DNA of 64,000 nucleotides from Pohlia nutans (GCA_022496805.1 CM040088.1:4030001-4094000); one strand, 5' to 3'. Shown: positions 1 to 12,952, numbered from the stretch's first letter. The notes: generated by a model from the sequence alone, not told the origin. Made by a program: numbers and translations.

Positions 1-1803
1 GCTTGCCACCAAGCCTTCAAAACTGTCGTTGTGCCCTCAGGCAGCTTCCCAGCTCGTCGTTTGCGCAGAATCTCCTCTCGTACATCAACGATTCTTGCTC
101 TGTAACCCTGAAAAGATGAAATAATCCACATTACGGGATTAATTTAAATTTAGACAATGCTGTCACAAGTAGCCATGCTAGGTTGTGCGAATCAGGCTGC
201 CATTTAAATTGTTGATTTCTGTAATTAAAATAATAACAAGCGTAATTCAAGCATATGAGATCTTTCAGTGTGAAGACATGCAGGGTGGATCGTTGTTTGT
301 ATGATGCTAGCTAACCAAGCGCTAATTAATTTTACGAGCAATATGCATATATGCTAGGCTACACAACTAATTTCTGCTCTAAGAATGCGATTCCAAAGAG
401 TAGCGTCTTATGTAATGGACCGTATACTTTCAAATTGGGATCAAAGGATTTGCCTGCTTCAGCTCGTATTTGAGTTCTTGGCGAACACGTTCCATGAGTG
501 TACGTTCTGATTCAGTGGGCACTAGAGGGCCAAAACCTCCACTATCCTGCGGGTCCATACTTGAATCATATGCACCATAATCACTGTCATAATCTTCATC
601 GTCATCTGACATTGTTGCTCCAGTGCTTTCCCCGGCAGAGACCCCTGCATAATTGAAAATCAACAAATCACTCACTGCGGCCCTGCACACTGGCTGTTTG
701 GAGACTAATAAATACAATATCAACTTGTCCATTGAACTCACCAAGGACATCTTGGCAACTGCCATATGTTCACGATTTGATGAAAGATACATCCTAGCTA
801 GGACCCAGGAGTCCGAGAAAACGCGTTACATGTGATGCATAATTTGCAAAATTAGTTAGGGTCACATCAATGTACATAAGAAATGATAACATGAGTTAAA
901 CTAGTTAAATTATCCCTCTTAAATGGCACTTACATCAGGATGACAAGGAATTAAGGCACTCTTTCTATCATTATGAGAACTTTGGAATATCATAGTGAGA
1001 GTGTCATTCTCCTCAAAAACTCTTTAGAATAGATTTAAAAAATACATACAGCTGCATCATCACAATTCTTGATCCGGTTCTGGAATATTAGTTCAAGAAT
1101 GGGATGGAGCTTGATTTGGAAGGACGGGCTGGGGCTGCAAGTAGTATTAGTAAGTGAAAGAAAGAAGCAAAGGACAAATGTTAGAATTTCATGCCAGCCC
1201 TGATCTGTCTGAATATGGTGCCAACTTACTTCTCTATATATTCCGACTATTTTCCTTGGCACACAAGTGGTTCATGTTCCACTGCATGCGAAGCAAGAGT
1301 TCACAATATAGAAACTAAGCAAAAAGTTTGGTTCTTTGGGCCTGGCCTGTAACTGAGCCCTTCAAGCCAACATATTCTATTTTCTATCGTCTGAAGCTAA
1401 GCAATGGACAATCTGGGGCCTATGAATTAATCTCACCTCTTTTAGTCTTTTTCATGTACTGAATTGGAAATTGGGAAACCTGAAACGGAAATCTCGAGTG
1501 ACCTAGATCATCTAACTGTGAATAAAATAATTGCATGCTTTGACCCAACTCTGGATCAATGTGGGGATACGTGCATTATTTTGGCTTACCAGTGAGTGTA
1601 TGTAAGGCCTGCTCAAGCTCCCAGCACGACATCATTGCCTCTGTAACATCAGAATAGACGTGTTGTTGCAGGTGTTCTTTAAACGAACAGAGAAGCATGA
1701 TATACTGAGTCTGCAGCCATAATTCATCGAATACATTCAGAATGATCCTATTTTTAATCGCTGCATTCGCTAATAATGGACCACTGATGGTCGATCAGCA
1801 GTG

Positions 1804-1834
<31 letters not shown>

Positions 1835-3424
1835 TCCGAAGAAAAACCCCATATGCCTATTTAGAAGGATTGAAATCTTTAATTTAACTAGACAGTTGAA
1901 TGATCAGACACTGAGGCACTTGACATACCATAAATTGATCAAGTTCGAGTTTTTCATCTTGCGTAATCTCGAGCTGTTCAGGATGTAGTACAGAGTACTT
2001 GTTTGTAACATGTCCAGCTTGAGCTAATTGTGCCTCGATATGCGGAAGCTGATCCACTGGGGTTCCCACTCGAAGACAAGACGCGTGTGCATTCAGCAAC
2101 TCTGGATATAGTGGATGAGCCACAATTAATGCTTTGTCTCTGGCCTGCTCCCACTCCATCTTTTGCGTTGCACATTCCCAGTCATTCTGTAAGAAGTTAA
2201 GTGATTAATCTAGCGAGCGAACCAATTACCAAGTTTCCAACATCGTCAGCTCGATTCCCTAAGCAGATCCGGCAATGACAATTAGATTCTGTGGGCAATA
2301 CATACACTGGAGAAATGTGGGCTAGCAGCAAATAAACTGAACTAGCTGCAGGAAAGAGTGTAATCAAGCTACTAAAGAAAAATGAATGAAAAAAATTGAA
2401 ATGCAACACAGGAAGAACGGGAGGGTGATACCGGGGGGGGTAAATCTGCATTGGCCTCCAGGCTACCCCCCCGGTATCACCCTCCCGTTCTTCCTGTGCA
2501 AATGAAAGCAACTGCAAGTTTCTGATAGGTTGTAGGAGATTCGTGCAAATATGGGAATCTGCTGATGTTCTCTGTCCTGAAGTCCAGTTGCAATTTGTTG
2601 GAAGCTCATTGATAACGTTACTTCGATTATCGTACAATTGAAATGTTCACCATACATCATGTTGAGAGATTTACCTGATGCACCACTCTTTCGACGTAAT
2701 CTTCAGCATATTTAGAACTGCCTGCTACAGAGTGCCGCAAGTCCGCAAATTCACCAAATTGCGAAAAATCTCTACCATGTCCGGCTGGAGACAAATTCAG
2801 CTCAGTGGCCATTCTCGTAGATTGGGGGTTGATCTCAAAATCAGCAGCCTTCGCATCAAGCTCCCCTGTTCGATGCTGAGAACTGTGCATGTTGGTTCCT
2901 TGCATCGACAGCCAATGGGTGTAGGTATTGTGATTCTGGAAAGCCATTGCGTTGAGCCTATCACCAGCATGCATCGGCATGGCACACATACAAGTCTGTG
3001 AACCGCTCGCTGAACAGACGGGACACCATTTTTCCGATGCGCCCTGATTAATGTACTCTCGTTCTTCGGTAGCTTGATTCTGCTGCCTCAGTACAGCACT
3101 ACTGAGCCAAGTTGGACCATTCTTCACAATCCCTTCCTCAGTTTCCAGCAAGTGGCTGTCTTCATCTGCCGTGTCCGATTCGTTCATCTGATTTCCCCCG
3201 TTGTTTCTGTCGTCCATAATGATGCTGGTATTGGGTTGGTTTTCTATATTGTGATGCAGGTCCATGACTGGCTCTTGAGATTCTTCAGGCAGTTGTCTTT
3301 CATTAAAACTCGGCGTATGCTGATCTGCTTCCAAATCATCCTGCCTTTGTGAGAATCTGGAGCTTTCCCAGAGCTCCGGAAATTGCTGCAGGGATACATC
3401 AGTTGATAAATTGTTGAAAGCCAT
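1..3424 (-). CDS. Class II KNOX (TALE) homeobox transcription factor, 3' part beyond window
   Basis: Spliced gene read right to left. Exons inferred: 3424-2675 (start ATG, 250 codons, low-complexity N-terminus), 2186-1929 (KNOX1 domain, with [11 protein letters not shown] and CLRVGTP), 1710-1590 (KNOX2 domain, [13 protein letters not shown] ... [12 protein letters not shown]), 644-454 (acidic linker, then the ELK start [18 protein letters not shown]) and 107-1 ([14 protein letters not shown] ... VLKAWWQ, start of the homeodomain, cut by the window edge). Intron phases fit (0, 0, 1, 0). The ELK and RRAGKLP ... VLKAWW signatures are those of class II KNOX proteins rather than class I. The family consists of nuclear DNA-binding regulators that pair with BELL proteins. 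The last intron uses a GC donor (CAG|GCAAAT). Introns are 219-945 bp, and the first carries a perfect hairpin. No upstream regulatory motif was recognised. Confidence 0.93.
1806..1831. repeat. TA dinucleotide microsatellite
   Basis: A (TA)n run lies in the KNOX intron between the KNOX1 and KNOX2 exons. Confidence 0.95.
2407..2498. repeat. Perfect 33-bp inverted repeat (hairpin) in KNOX intron 1
   Basis: Arms 2407-2439 and 2466-2498 are exact reverse complements, with a 26-base spacer. The arm starts CACAGGAAGAACGGGAGGGT and ends in a G run. It lies wholly inside the intron 2187-2674. No clear target duplication is seen at the edges. Confidence 0.9.
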
Positions 3425-5700
3425 TATTTGTCGCTTACCAGCGCACTACCTTCAACCGATATGATGCTGTCGATTTTGAAAAAGCAGCGTAAGTACTCAT
3501 CATTCACTTCATCAGCTGGCAGTTACCACGCGAGGCTCACTCAATTCTACAGATCAAAACGTGATCAAATCGTGAAAATGCTAATCGCACGGCAGTGAGC
3601 ACGTGTACATGCGCTGCTGATATATCTGTGGCTAAAATGTTTCGTAGGGATTCGAAGGTCCAAGTATAATCAACTAGGCTCTGTTCAGCAATTGAATACG
3701 GAATGAAACTCCTTCACAGGGAAAGCAGCTAGCTTCGTGGTTCTAAAACTTTACAACTAACGATATCGTAATGCGCGAGTGCGTTCTATATACTTCTGAG
3801 CTCAAAAAGATTGAAGCATTATTAGGTGCGAAAATATATGCACAACTTCTGGAAAGAGAAGATGATCCTATTATCCCGACTGAAGAAAATAGAAGCTTCA
3901 GGCAAGCTTGCACATGAGGCAAGCCTGGTACGGTGCTAAACTCACTTCAAAAAGTTCTATTTACCGACAGCAGACTGTGGGATTCAAAAGTAAAGGAGAT
4001 CATGAATAATATCGAGGCAACACTGGAAGCCTAACTGTGCGCTTTAATTTTGCTGATCGATTGCCGTTATATCTTTACAATTTTTTTCCTCTGATGAGAA
4101 GAACTAAAGCTTTGTCTTCCTATCGACGTACCGGCCTATCGTGTGGAGGAAACATTTGTACACATGAAAATGGTGCGCTACTTCGTCATGCACTTCCGTG
4201 AGAGGAGTCCGTGGATACTCCAAGACGATATATCAAATCGTCTGTAAGGCAGGGTGTATGTGCGAGGGCTCATTTATACCACTGTAATTAATAACGGTTA
4301 AACATCCCGCATCAAAAGCTACAAATGCAAAGCTAAGCACAATCATCGTCATACTTAGCGAAACAGCAAACCCCGGACAGCTGCAACTTAGACAATTAGA
4401 CCACAAAACTGGACGCGAATCAGATCGAGCTAGCGACGTCGCAATTATGACTGGTTTTGGACTCTGATCTAATGAAACAACATAATCCGTCATTAATATT
4501 GAAGGAAAAAAGAAACTAACAGCGATACACTTTTCAATAAAATAGAATAAAACTGCATAGAAATCGTTGTACATCACTACCTTCGAAGGAACTGAGAAGT
4601 TGTAGTTCAGGATATACCGGTTTCTCTGAATAAGTCGAAAATGAAAATGGGAGAAGGCCTTCGTCGAAATACAAATAACTCCAAAGTCCAAACGGCAACT
4701 GCAGTAGAACAAGATCTTCATTGGATAAGCCTGCAGGTAGAAGAAGGTGCCTAACTCTAGGGTTCACGTCAAAGTGCCAGTGCTACGTAGCGAAAGTCAA
4801 GAGTCCCGACCATTAGACATACGCAGTCGGTAACGTACAAGCTATTTCCATTTTACACAAGCTAGTCGGCCACCTCAGCCTCAGACGCGACTCATTAGAT
4901 AAGTAAGGTCACACAAACACTTGAACTATCTCAAACATCGAGCCAGCATTTGCCAAAGATCAAGAAAAATACGCTGCACCTACAGCCAGGCGCGCGCAAC
5001 TCATACCAGAAGACAAAATCACGCACTCACACTGAAAGTATCTCGATCAAGCATGATCAATGACGCAAACAAATCATGTGAACACGCAATATCCTCGCCA
5101 TTAAAGAACTTCAAGAAGAAAAAAGGCTAGCAGGAATACGATGTTAATGAAACACGCCAATGGCGAGGCCTTCTCACAAACAGGACAGGAGCCTGCGCCT
5201 CTGAAGGGCTTGCAAGGACCGATGGAGACGCGGAAAAAGACCAAGACAGGGATTTGATGAAACGGAAGGCAAATTTAAAGCATGGACTGACACCGTATTA
5301 AGTATCTCGAGCGTCGGGATCAATATATGACGCTAAAAGAAATTTCAATCGTCATGTGAACACGGGATATCATTCCTCGACATTCAAGAACTTCAAGACG
5401 AAAAGCAAGACGCAGGATTATCACGAACAAGTAAGTTGCAACGCACCACAGAGTCCCCGTAATTACAAGAATTGCGTATGCCTCGCCTTTTAGCGTCTTA
5501 CAAGCACCGATGAAGAGAATTGTTGAGTGCCGGAGCGCTCCATGTGTGATAAGATAGACTACTCCGGCATGATCGTAGAGTCTCGATCTGGCTTAACACA
5601 AAAGAGATGTCTAAGATCGGAGTGATTGCTTCAGGCCGCTGCTTCTTCTTCTCCTTCTCTTGGCTTGCCCATCTACACTTCAGAAGCCAACAGCCACGAA
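3425..5700. other. KNOX 5' flank, no gene recognised; diverged tandem duplication
   Basis: This is the upstream region of the KNOX gene, so leader and promoter are expected here. Two diverged direct copies about 270-300 bp apart (about 5030-5150 and 5300-5440) share CATGTGAACACG and AAGAACTTCAAGA blocks. A 162-codon open frame (4233-4721, minus) has no recognisable domain and I do not call it a gene. Confidence 0.5.
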
Positions 5701-5716
5701 GCAATTAATTAAGCTC

Positions 5717-5788
5717 CTCACTAATCCCCTCACTAATCCCCTCACTAATCCCCTCACTAATCCCCTCACTAATCCCCTCACTAATCCC
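5717..5788. repeat. 12-bp tandem repeat, six copies
   Basis: CTCACTAATCCC is repeated six times exactly, followed by a degenerate partial copy. Because 12 is a multiple of 3, the array stays open in frame (Leu-Thr-Asn-Pro), which makes a misleading small open frame at 5660-5881. Confidence 0.97.
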
Positions 5789-5881
5789 CTCACCTCACTA
5801 ATGTCTGAAATGGCTCGTCACCAATTTGTAGTATCCTTAGACGGTTCCTTAAATTCAAAATTAGCGTTAAGCTTTGCTTAA

Positions 5882-8146
5882 GTTCTAAATGGTGATTAGC
5901 TGGAGATTAGAGCCAAGTAATTAATGATCACTGAATGCTGTCCAGCTTATGGATGCCCTGGTGATGTCACAATTCATATACTATGAACCATCTCCATCCG
6001 GTTATATATCCACTAAGTGTATCTGTTTGAGAGCTATAGGTGATCATAACTACTGCTTTAGTTACCACTTCAGTTTCATGAGTCAGTTGAATGGACGGAA
6101 TGTGAGAGGGCTTTGTGTATAATAATATTGTTTTTTATTTTTATTTTTATTTTTATTGAAATAAACGGTAAGCTTGAGGCTTGAACTTGTGGTTAGAGTA
6201 ATAGGACTAATCTTTCATTTGCTAAAGATGACTGCCCAAGTTTTTGTCAATCATAAGGTTCTTTGGCCCATGCATTGCTCACCTCCAAATCAGGCCATAT
6301 TTTGTCAGAGAATAGTATTCAATATTTGGGAATAAGGGATTATGTTGGAGAATTTGACCTTAACATTGAATGAACAAGGTTTGACTGATGATTTTTGGAC
6401 GGCCATGCACAATACCAAATGAGGAGAAGGGTGTGATCCCCAGCTGGCTAAAGAACCTTATGATGGTGAGAGGTGTAATTTTTATTTATTTATTTATTGG
6501 TTGTTCCCTCCTCCCAGAAAGTCAAGTGGACATACATACTTAAGTTATGGATACTAGTAGGTATAAAACTACCAACCTCATAGTTGCATTTCAATAAGTA
6601 GTGCCAAATTAACTATTACTCCAAGTAGTTTAAAGACAATTGAGTTTAATAATATTTTTAAATTCAATTGAAGATTGCTAAATTGACAAAGCATCCATGA
6701 GAAGATAGATAGTTAGCTGTAACTTCTTTCTAAACATTATCATCTTTGTGGTAAAAGATTAAACCTTTGTTAGTTAAATAAAAGTTGTAGCTTGGTTTTT
6801 ACAAAAATTGAAAGGTAATTGGATGAATGAAATAAATAAATAAAAGAAAAATATAATGACTACTTAACTATTGAATAAAGAATCAAGGTCCTTTTTATTA
6901 TATAAATTATACTAGGGCCGTGATTAATGCTCCGGACACTCCTCTTTGCATTACATAATATGCAATAGTGAGCACAATAATTTTTGCCTCCCCCAATGAA
7001 ATGGTATGGAATATTCCACGTCATTTCATTCTTCATTGGGACCATCACTAGTTATAGAGACACATGACGGGACAAGGTATGAGGAAATAACAGAGGTCTT
7101 TGCCATGCCAATTTTGTGTTTGAATGAAGCTGGATGAAACCAAATGAAATGAAAAAGCAGCCCTTATAAGGGCAACCAAATGTTATGTACTAGTGAAGAT
7201 CATGTTTTCTTAAATTAATTTTTTTGATTTTTTATTGTTATTATTTTATTATTATATGTTTATCTACATTTCCTATTTTTCTATTTTGTGTGCATTATCC
7301 AATTTGTATATTTTTATTGCTTGTTACCTTTTAATGTTTCATTTATTTATTTCTACATTTTTATGATCTTTATTTTTTTTATTCTTTATACTCTATTTTT
7401 AATTTAAATATCCACAATAGATAATCAATACATTAAAAAATGTTATTTGTTTGTTTTGTTTTGTTAGGTTGAGATCTCCGAGATTGTGTGTCTCTCGGCC
7501 GTGTTCTTGGTACCATCGAAAAGCTCTCAACGAAGAAGGGTGCATGGAGTTTATTTCGTCGCGTTTGAGCATATGGTGTAAAAGTTATGGATTTTTAATA
7601 GAATTTAGACATTAAAATTTGAATTAAACTATGAAAAATGGAATATGGAAGTTTTTGATGTCATTCTTGGCATTGTCAAAAAGCTCTTGACGAATAGGGG
7701 TGCATTGAAGTTGTTCCATGGCTTTTGGACCTATGGTGTAAAAGTTACGGATTTTCAATTGAATTTTGTAACCATAAATTGAATTAAATTATGTATAAAT
7801 TATTCTAAAAATAAAAATTAAATTAAAATTAAAACACAAGGAACATGGGAACGCATAGGTACACGAGGATATGAAGAATATGGGGAGTACGAGGACATGT
7901 GGAACATCTAGGCCAACGGCACAGGGCCACACTAGTGTGTATTATATGAGAAAAAAACACATGTAGTGCAGATTAGAGTGTCCAACAAGGCAACAACTAG
8001 CCTGTTTATCCAATATTCCAATCCAATTTTTTTGTTTGATTTGCCTCCCACCTACGTATCTAACATCAAGTATATTTAAACATATTTTTAGAATATTTGA
8101 GCATATTCACAAAATATTTCCATAAAAGTCCTAATTTTTCAATCTT
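5882..8146. other. AT-rich intergenic DNA with a duplicated repeat unit
   Basis: No gene recognised. Around 6998-7031 there is a copy of a dispersed palindrome (core TGGAATATTCCA). At about 7490-7780 two diverged direct copies of a roughly 170-bp unit share AAAAGCTCT(C/T)(A/G)ACGAA, GGGTGCAT and TATGGTGTAAAAGTTA(C/T)GGATTTT. This could be the remnant of a larger retroelement, but no coding motif supports that. Confidence 0.45.
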
Positions 8147-8154
8147 CATTTGAC

Positions 8155-8425
8155 CTCGGGGGGTGCACTCTACATTATGTTTGAGAATCACGTGCGTTCG
8201 TGACCCCTTCTAAAAACCCCCTATATACGAGAAGCTATATGTCTAAAATACCTTTGTATACAGATTTATTTCGTTTTAAAAATATGTTTAGTGTAAGTAT
8301 ACGTGAATATTTTCAGTTCTAAATGTGTTTATTGTATGTATACGTAATACGGTACTGTGTAAATTAATACCCCTTCATTGCACTCACGTATACTCGTACA
8401 TATTTAGTACAGTGCACCCCCCGAG
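8155..8425. mobile_element. Miniature transposon with perfect 15-bp ends and 8-bp target duplication
   Basis: Ends CTCGGGGGGTGCACT (8155-8169) and its exact complement (8411-8425) enclose 271 bp. The element is flanked by identical 8-bp direct repeats, CATTTGAC (8147-8154 and 8426-8433). An 8-bp duplication is typical of hAT and also of P-type elements. The ends are not the usual CAGGG of hAT, so the superfamily is uncertain. No coding capacity. Confidence 0.9.
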
Positions 8426-8433
8426 CATTTGAC

Positions 8434-10275
8434 ATAGCCAAAGGACAGTCATGTGCAATCCATCCATATCTAAAGGCACATCTAATGATCCAAACTTGCA
8501 AATATGACAACCTTGGTGAAAATTGTGTATTGTATGAAGATACCAAACAAGTTTGTATTAAGTATTACATGACAAGACACCAATAGAAAGTTATTTAATT
8601 TTGAAAATAAAATGGTGAAGAAAAGGCATATAAATATAAACTAAAATCTAAAAAGTCCACATTGCTAAGGCAAAAAAATTAAAATTGTAACAGTTCACAA
8701 TGGCTTAGTAGAATTGTCATAGCAACTTATTGGATTTGTTGGAATTGTTGAACAGTTGTTTGGATTTATTGGATTTATTGGATTTAACTAAAGTGTCCAT
8801 CCCCGACAGGGGAGAGTAGTTTTGTCCCAATGACTCTTTGTCCGGTGGGCACTGGGTCATTGACATTACGAACGAACACTTTATTCATGCTGGCCTCGAA
8901 GGAAGACCGGAGTTTCTATCTATCTATTGGATTTAACGGTTTATTGGAATTGTTGAAACAACTTATTGGAATTGTTGAAACAGCTGATTAGAATTGTCGT
9001 GATTGACTAGTGCAACCCTATAGGCACTCAAAAATGAAAATTGAAATTATAGATGTTAATAAGTAATTTTGACCTAAATTTTTTGTTACTAAGTTCAATT
9101 TTGCATTATCAATTAGATAAAACAATATGAATAAGAAAATTGTTCTTCTATTAATAAATCCTTTTTGGTAAATATATAATGATAAAATTTATATTATACA
9201 TAAGAAGAGTTCCCACACATTCCCCCAAGCCTAAGAGACTATTCAAGCCAAGGGACTATTCATGAACAATGCATGTCAGAAATTGTAATTATAGGGAACA
9301 CACTCCACTTGAACTCCACTCATACACCACTTTTGTTTTCGGATAACTCTATTGTATTCACTGTTTTTTTACTACCCTAAACCCTAAATCCAAAACATGC
9401 CATCTTTCCCGTTATGAATTATGTCTCAATGAAATTGTGTATTTTTACATTATGAAAAAATACTTGTTGCTCCTTTGTTACCATATGGTTTCATCACCAC
9501 CTACAACAATGAGAATTATACTACCACCGTAGATTAATAACCGGTCTGACACAAATTAATTCAAAAAATGAAAATTGAAAGTTTTGGAATTATTTTTCAA
9601 GAATTTTTATTTTGTGATGAAAAATAATAATTTTAAAGAATATTTGTAGCGCTAAAATTACAAAACCCAAAAATATTAGTGTCAAAACCAGCTATTACAT
9701 ATATGAAGTACCACGTACTTTGGGATGTTTAAATGATAAATCTTATTCACATAAAACAGCGTACTGGGCTTTGGATAGTATGTGTTAGGAACTGTGTAGA
9801 AAGCATGGTGGAGCTTGTCGTACTCTTTGGAAGCCCAGCAATCTAGAGATGGACGACAAAGACATTGCAGCCACTGCAAAGACCAAAAGACATTGTACTC
9901 TCATCATAAATATGGGACCATGTCTTTGGTGTGGACCAGTGTTTTTGTTGTTGTTTTTTTCTTTGAAGCCTAACTGGCGACGTAAAAGAATTGGGAAAGA
10001 ACATTTGGCAAAATTTTAAGCTTACTATCATATTTTCATAGAATTTCTTCACAAAATCTGGCTATCTTCACACAAAAACATAGAGAAAATCTGGCAAAAA
10101 AGCAAAATTTTCTTATTTTTTTCTTAACAAAAGAGAAATGCTATATTTTGTAAAGAAATCTGGCAAAACATAGCTAGAAAAAAAAATGTTGGTGTGGATG
10201 AGGAATTGGATGAAAACCCCACACAACTCATGTATTGAACGTGACAAGTCCAAATTCAATTCATCCAGCTGGATT
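8434..10275. other. AT-rich intergenic DNA
   Basis: No gene recognised. About 9226-9316 is a repeat also found, diverged, near 55230-55345; they share CTATTCATGAACAAT, TGTCA(A/G)AAATT(G/A)TAATTATAG and CTCCACTTGAACTCC. Confidence 0.45.
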
Positions 10276-10474
10276 ACTACACCGAAATCACCATATCCTG
10301 TAGGTGGGTGAATGGCATGGGTACATTCATCCATTTGGACAAATTCTCATCTATCTTAACAAAATTTCTTCCAATTTGGATGAATTTTACCACAATATTT
10401 TGAAAAAATAATTATTAATCAGTAAAGCCTCTCGTAAATACCGTGGGCCACAGTTTACGGTGAATTTAGTGTAG
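10276..10474. mobile_element. Miniature inverted-repeat element, copy A
   Basis: About 200 bp with ends ACTACACCGAAATCACC and GGTGAATTTAGTGTAG. It matches the element at 19224-19418 in the opposite orientation, including GGGCCACAGTTTACGG / GTGGCCCACGGTATTTACGA and AGAGGCTTTA blocks. Non-coding; superfamily not assigned. Confidence 0.75.
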
Positions 10475-11335
10475 CACAACAAATAAAAACAAACTAAATA
10501 ATAAATAATAAATAAAAGATTAAAATGTAATTTATATGAATTTGGAAGTGAAAAGTTAATCATACCCCACTTGTGTCATATAGGTGGTGGTTTTTCCAAC
10601 ACAAAAAGTATCATGAATTGCATCTTAGATGCGGAATTCCATTCACTTGTAGAAACCTTTTGATTGGATGACAAGTGGTTGATTCTAGGTTCCTTGAGGA
10701 TTACAAGTGAGTGGTATAACTTGTTGCATAATTCCAATGTTGTATCCTTCTTTTTTTGTAGTGCAAATGAAATGGGATGGTGCAAATCTTTGTACCTTTT
10801 TCTAAGAACCACTCTGCTACAAATTTTCCTTCTTGGAAAACAATGCTAGGCTCAAATGTTTAATGTGATTGGTTTCTATATGTTTGAAGAATTATTTTAA
10901 TTATTTTTAATATATGTTAATACTAGAAAAAATCTTCAAATCTGGTTAGTTGGATCTCTTAAGACCAAATCTTAAATCAATATTAACTAAAAAAACAAAA
11001 TCTAAAGGAATTATGTCACAAATCTACCACACTTTTTTGTCCTAGTGAACTTTGCTTGTATGAATGAATGATGCCTCATTTCTTTAAACAAAGCTCAAGA
11101 CTTCACCCTCGGGGTCCCACTTGCTCATTTAGGTGTGCAAGCATCCTTTTTGGGAAAAATGTGGCTGAGTGAATTAGTTTCATAAACATGTAGTCATTAA
11201 TATTTTGGCTTCTAACACAATGAAGCAGATAAAACTAAAAGAAAAGCACTATGCAAGTAGAGTTGGAGTTTCTTTCCTCTTGGTTATGAAAACCATGAAT
11301 TAATTAGTTAAACATGTGCAAGGGGTTATGTAAAG

Positions 11336-11336
<1 letters not shown>
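10475..11336. other. AT-rich intergenic DNA, nothing recognised
   Basis: Short open frames on both strands overlap each other and show no domain or codon pattern. Confidence 0.4.

Positions 11337-11389
<53 letters not shown>
11337..11389. repeat. Long TA microsatellite
   Basis: An uninterrupted (TA)n run of about 50 bp is followed by a short TG run. Confidence 0.97.
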
Positions 11390-11401
<12 letters not shown>

Positions 11402-11478
11402 ATACATATAGAGTTTTATATGTATATATATGTATGTATATAAAATATATGATGTGGTTGATGAGATGATATATCATA

Positions 11479-11749
11479 CTCCCTTTGTTTCATAATAAGA
11501 GTCCAAAACTACATATTTTTTTGCGTTAATTTAAGAGTCCACATACATTGTGTTGCCTTCCTACATTGTCTCGTACGCATTCATTGTGCTATCTTCCTAC
11601 ATTGAATTCCTACGTTTTTCATCTCTTTCCATTGAGATACACGGTTCTAAAATAAATATTGCATTTCATCTCTTTCAACATGGGCTCTATTTCTATCTTA
11701 AATCTCAATTTGTTTTGCAAAGTGAACTCTTGTTATGAAACGGAGGGAG
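11479..11749. mobile_element. Stowaway-type (Tc1/mariner) miniature element
   Basis: The right end read inward is CTCCCTCCGTTTCATAACAA and the left end is CTCCCTTTGTTTCATAATAA. This is the classic plant Stowaway terminus, flanked by TA on both sides (11477-11478 and 11750-11751). Length 271 bp; no coding sequence. Confidence 0.92.
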
Positions 11750-12530
11750 TACCTTTTGACAACTCAAATGTTTGTTGTTAGTCAAAGTGGCACTTTCACC
11801 AATGACATGACTTCTAATTAGAGTTTCAAGATTTTCCTCAAAAACGCACTAAAGAATTCCCCGTTCCTTTATTCTTTTACCAAAATCTTTAAAAGATGGA
11901 GCCAATGACCATATATTCAAACTCAAAATCATTCACATTGTATGATCTACTCACCCCTATTTATAACTCAAACATATTTTTAATTTTTTTCATAGATGAA
12001 ATCACATATTTTCCATATATAAGTCATAAAGTTTTCAAATTATTTGTGATTATTTGAAATCATTGTCAATTTTTGTTGAAATTTTCCCCATAAGTAAATT
12101 CTACAGCAAAAATCATTATTAATTGTACAAACCAAATTTTTATAGCATTCTACATTTTTAAAACCTAATAAACCACGGTTAAAGCCCAAATTTCAAAATG
12201 CCACGAAAACTTCAATTTAAAAAAATTATCAAAACTTTAAATTTGGAGTGAAAAAAAAAAACCTAATAAGCTTCATTTCATTAATTTAGCCCAATTTCAA
12301 AATAAGTAATTTTGATGGTTAAGATTGAGATCAAGGAGCTATAAGTTACCAAATTGCTTGAGAAGGTGATTCATGACACAAAGGTCTTATTTTGAAACAG
12401 ATGAAAAATTTAGTTTTTCATCCGTCCTTGCACACCCAAAATCATTCATAAGCTTCTTCTTTTTTTAAAAAAAATTTTAAATGTCACACTGCAGTAGATA
12501 TGCACATTTTAAGGTAAATTCTCCCTTTAA

Positions 12531-12937
12531 CCCCCTAAACATCCAACCGTTCAAAAAGTGAACGATGTACAGAATCAAACACAGTTTTCTCATTCGTCAT
12601 TGACTTTTTGCAACATGGATTTTTTTACTATATATTTTATGAGAAGTTAGCTTCATGCATGTGTGATCCGATTAGAAAGGGGACGAATTGTGAAATTTTT
12701 AGGCCTCATTTCATGTTGTAGTGATTCATCCAAAAAAATTTAAAAAGCAACAGGTTTTAAACAAGAAGTCATCCGGATATTACCTATGTGTCACCTAGGT
12801 AGCACCCGAGTATCACAATTTATCCAGATTTAAGCCTAAAACTATGAGTTTCAACTGATAATTTGGCATTTTCATCCGGCTAATTTTACACAAACTGCCG
12901 GATCTCCCCGTACATTGGGGGTGAGGACGTTTAGGGG
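12531..12937. mobile_element. TTAA-flanked miniature element 1
   Basis: Flanked by TTAA (12527-12530, 12938-12941). Ends CCCCCTAAACATCC and, read inward from the right, CCCCTAAACGTCCTCACC. Non-coding. The TTAA target plus CCY-type ends point to the piggyBac superfamily. The left flank carries GGTAAATTCTCCCT and CTGCAGTAGATATGCACA, also found around 15700-15800. Confidence 0.85.
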
Positions 12938-12952
12938 TTAAGGTGTAGTTAA

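Noticed and set aside
4233..4767. 162-codon minus-strand frame with hydrophobic stretches
   Set aside because: No domain, no splice support, overlapping frame of similar quality, and position in the KNOX upstream region.
5717..5788. CRISPR-like array
   Set aside because: Perfect head-to-tail 12-mers with no spacers; an ordinary minisatellite in a plant genome.
5660..5881. Open frame with Leu-Thr-Asn-Pro repeats
   Set aside because: The frame is open only because a 12-bp tandem repeat keeps phase; nothing else supports coding.
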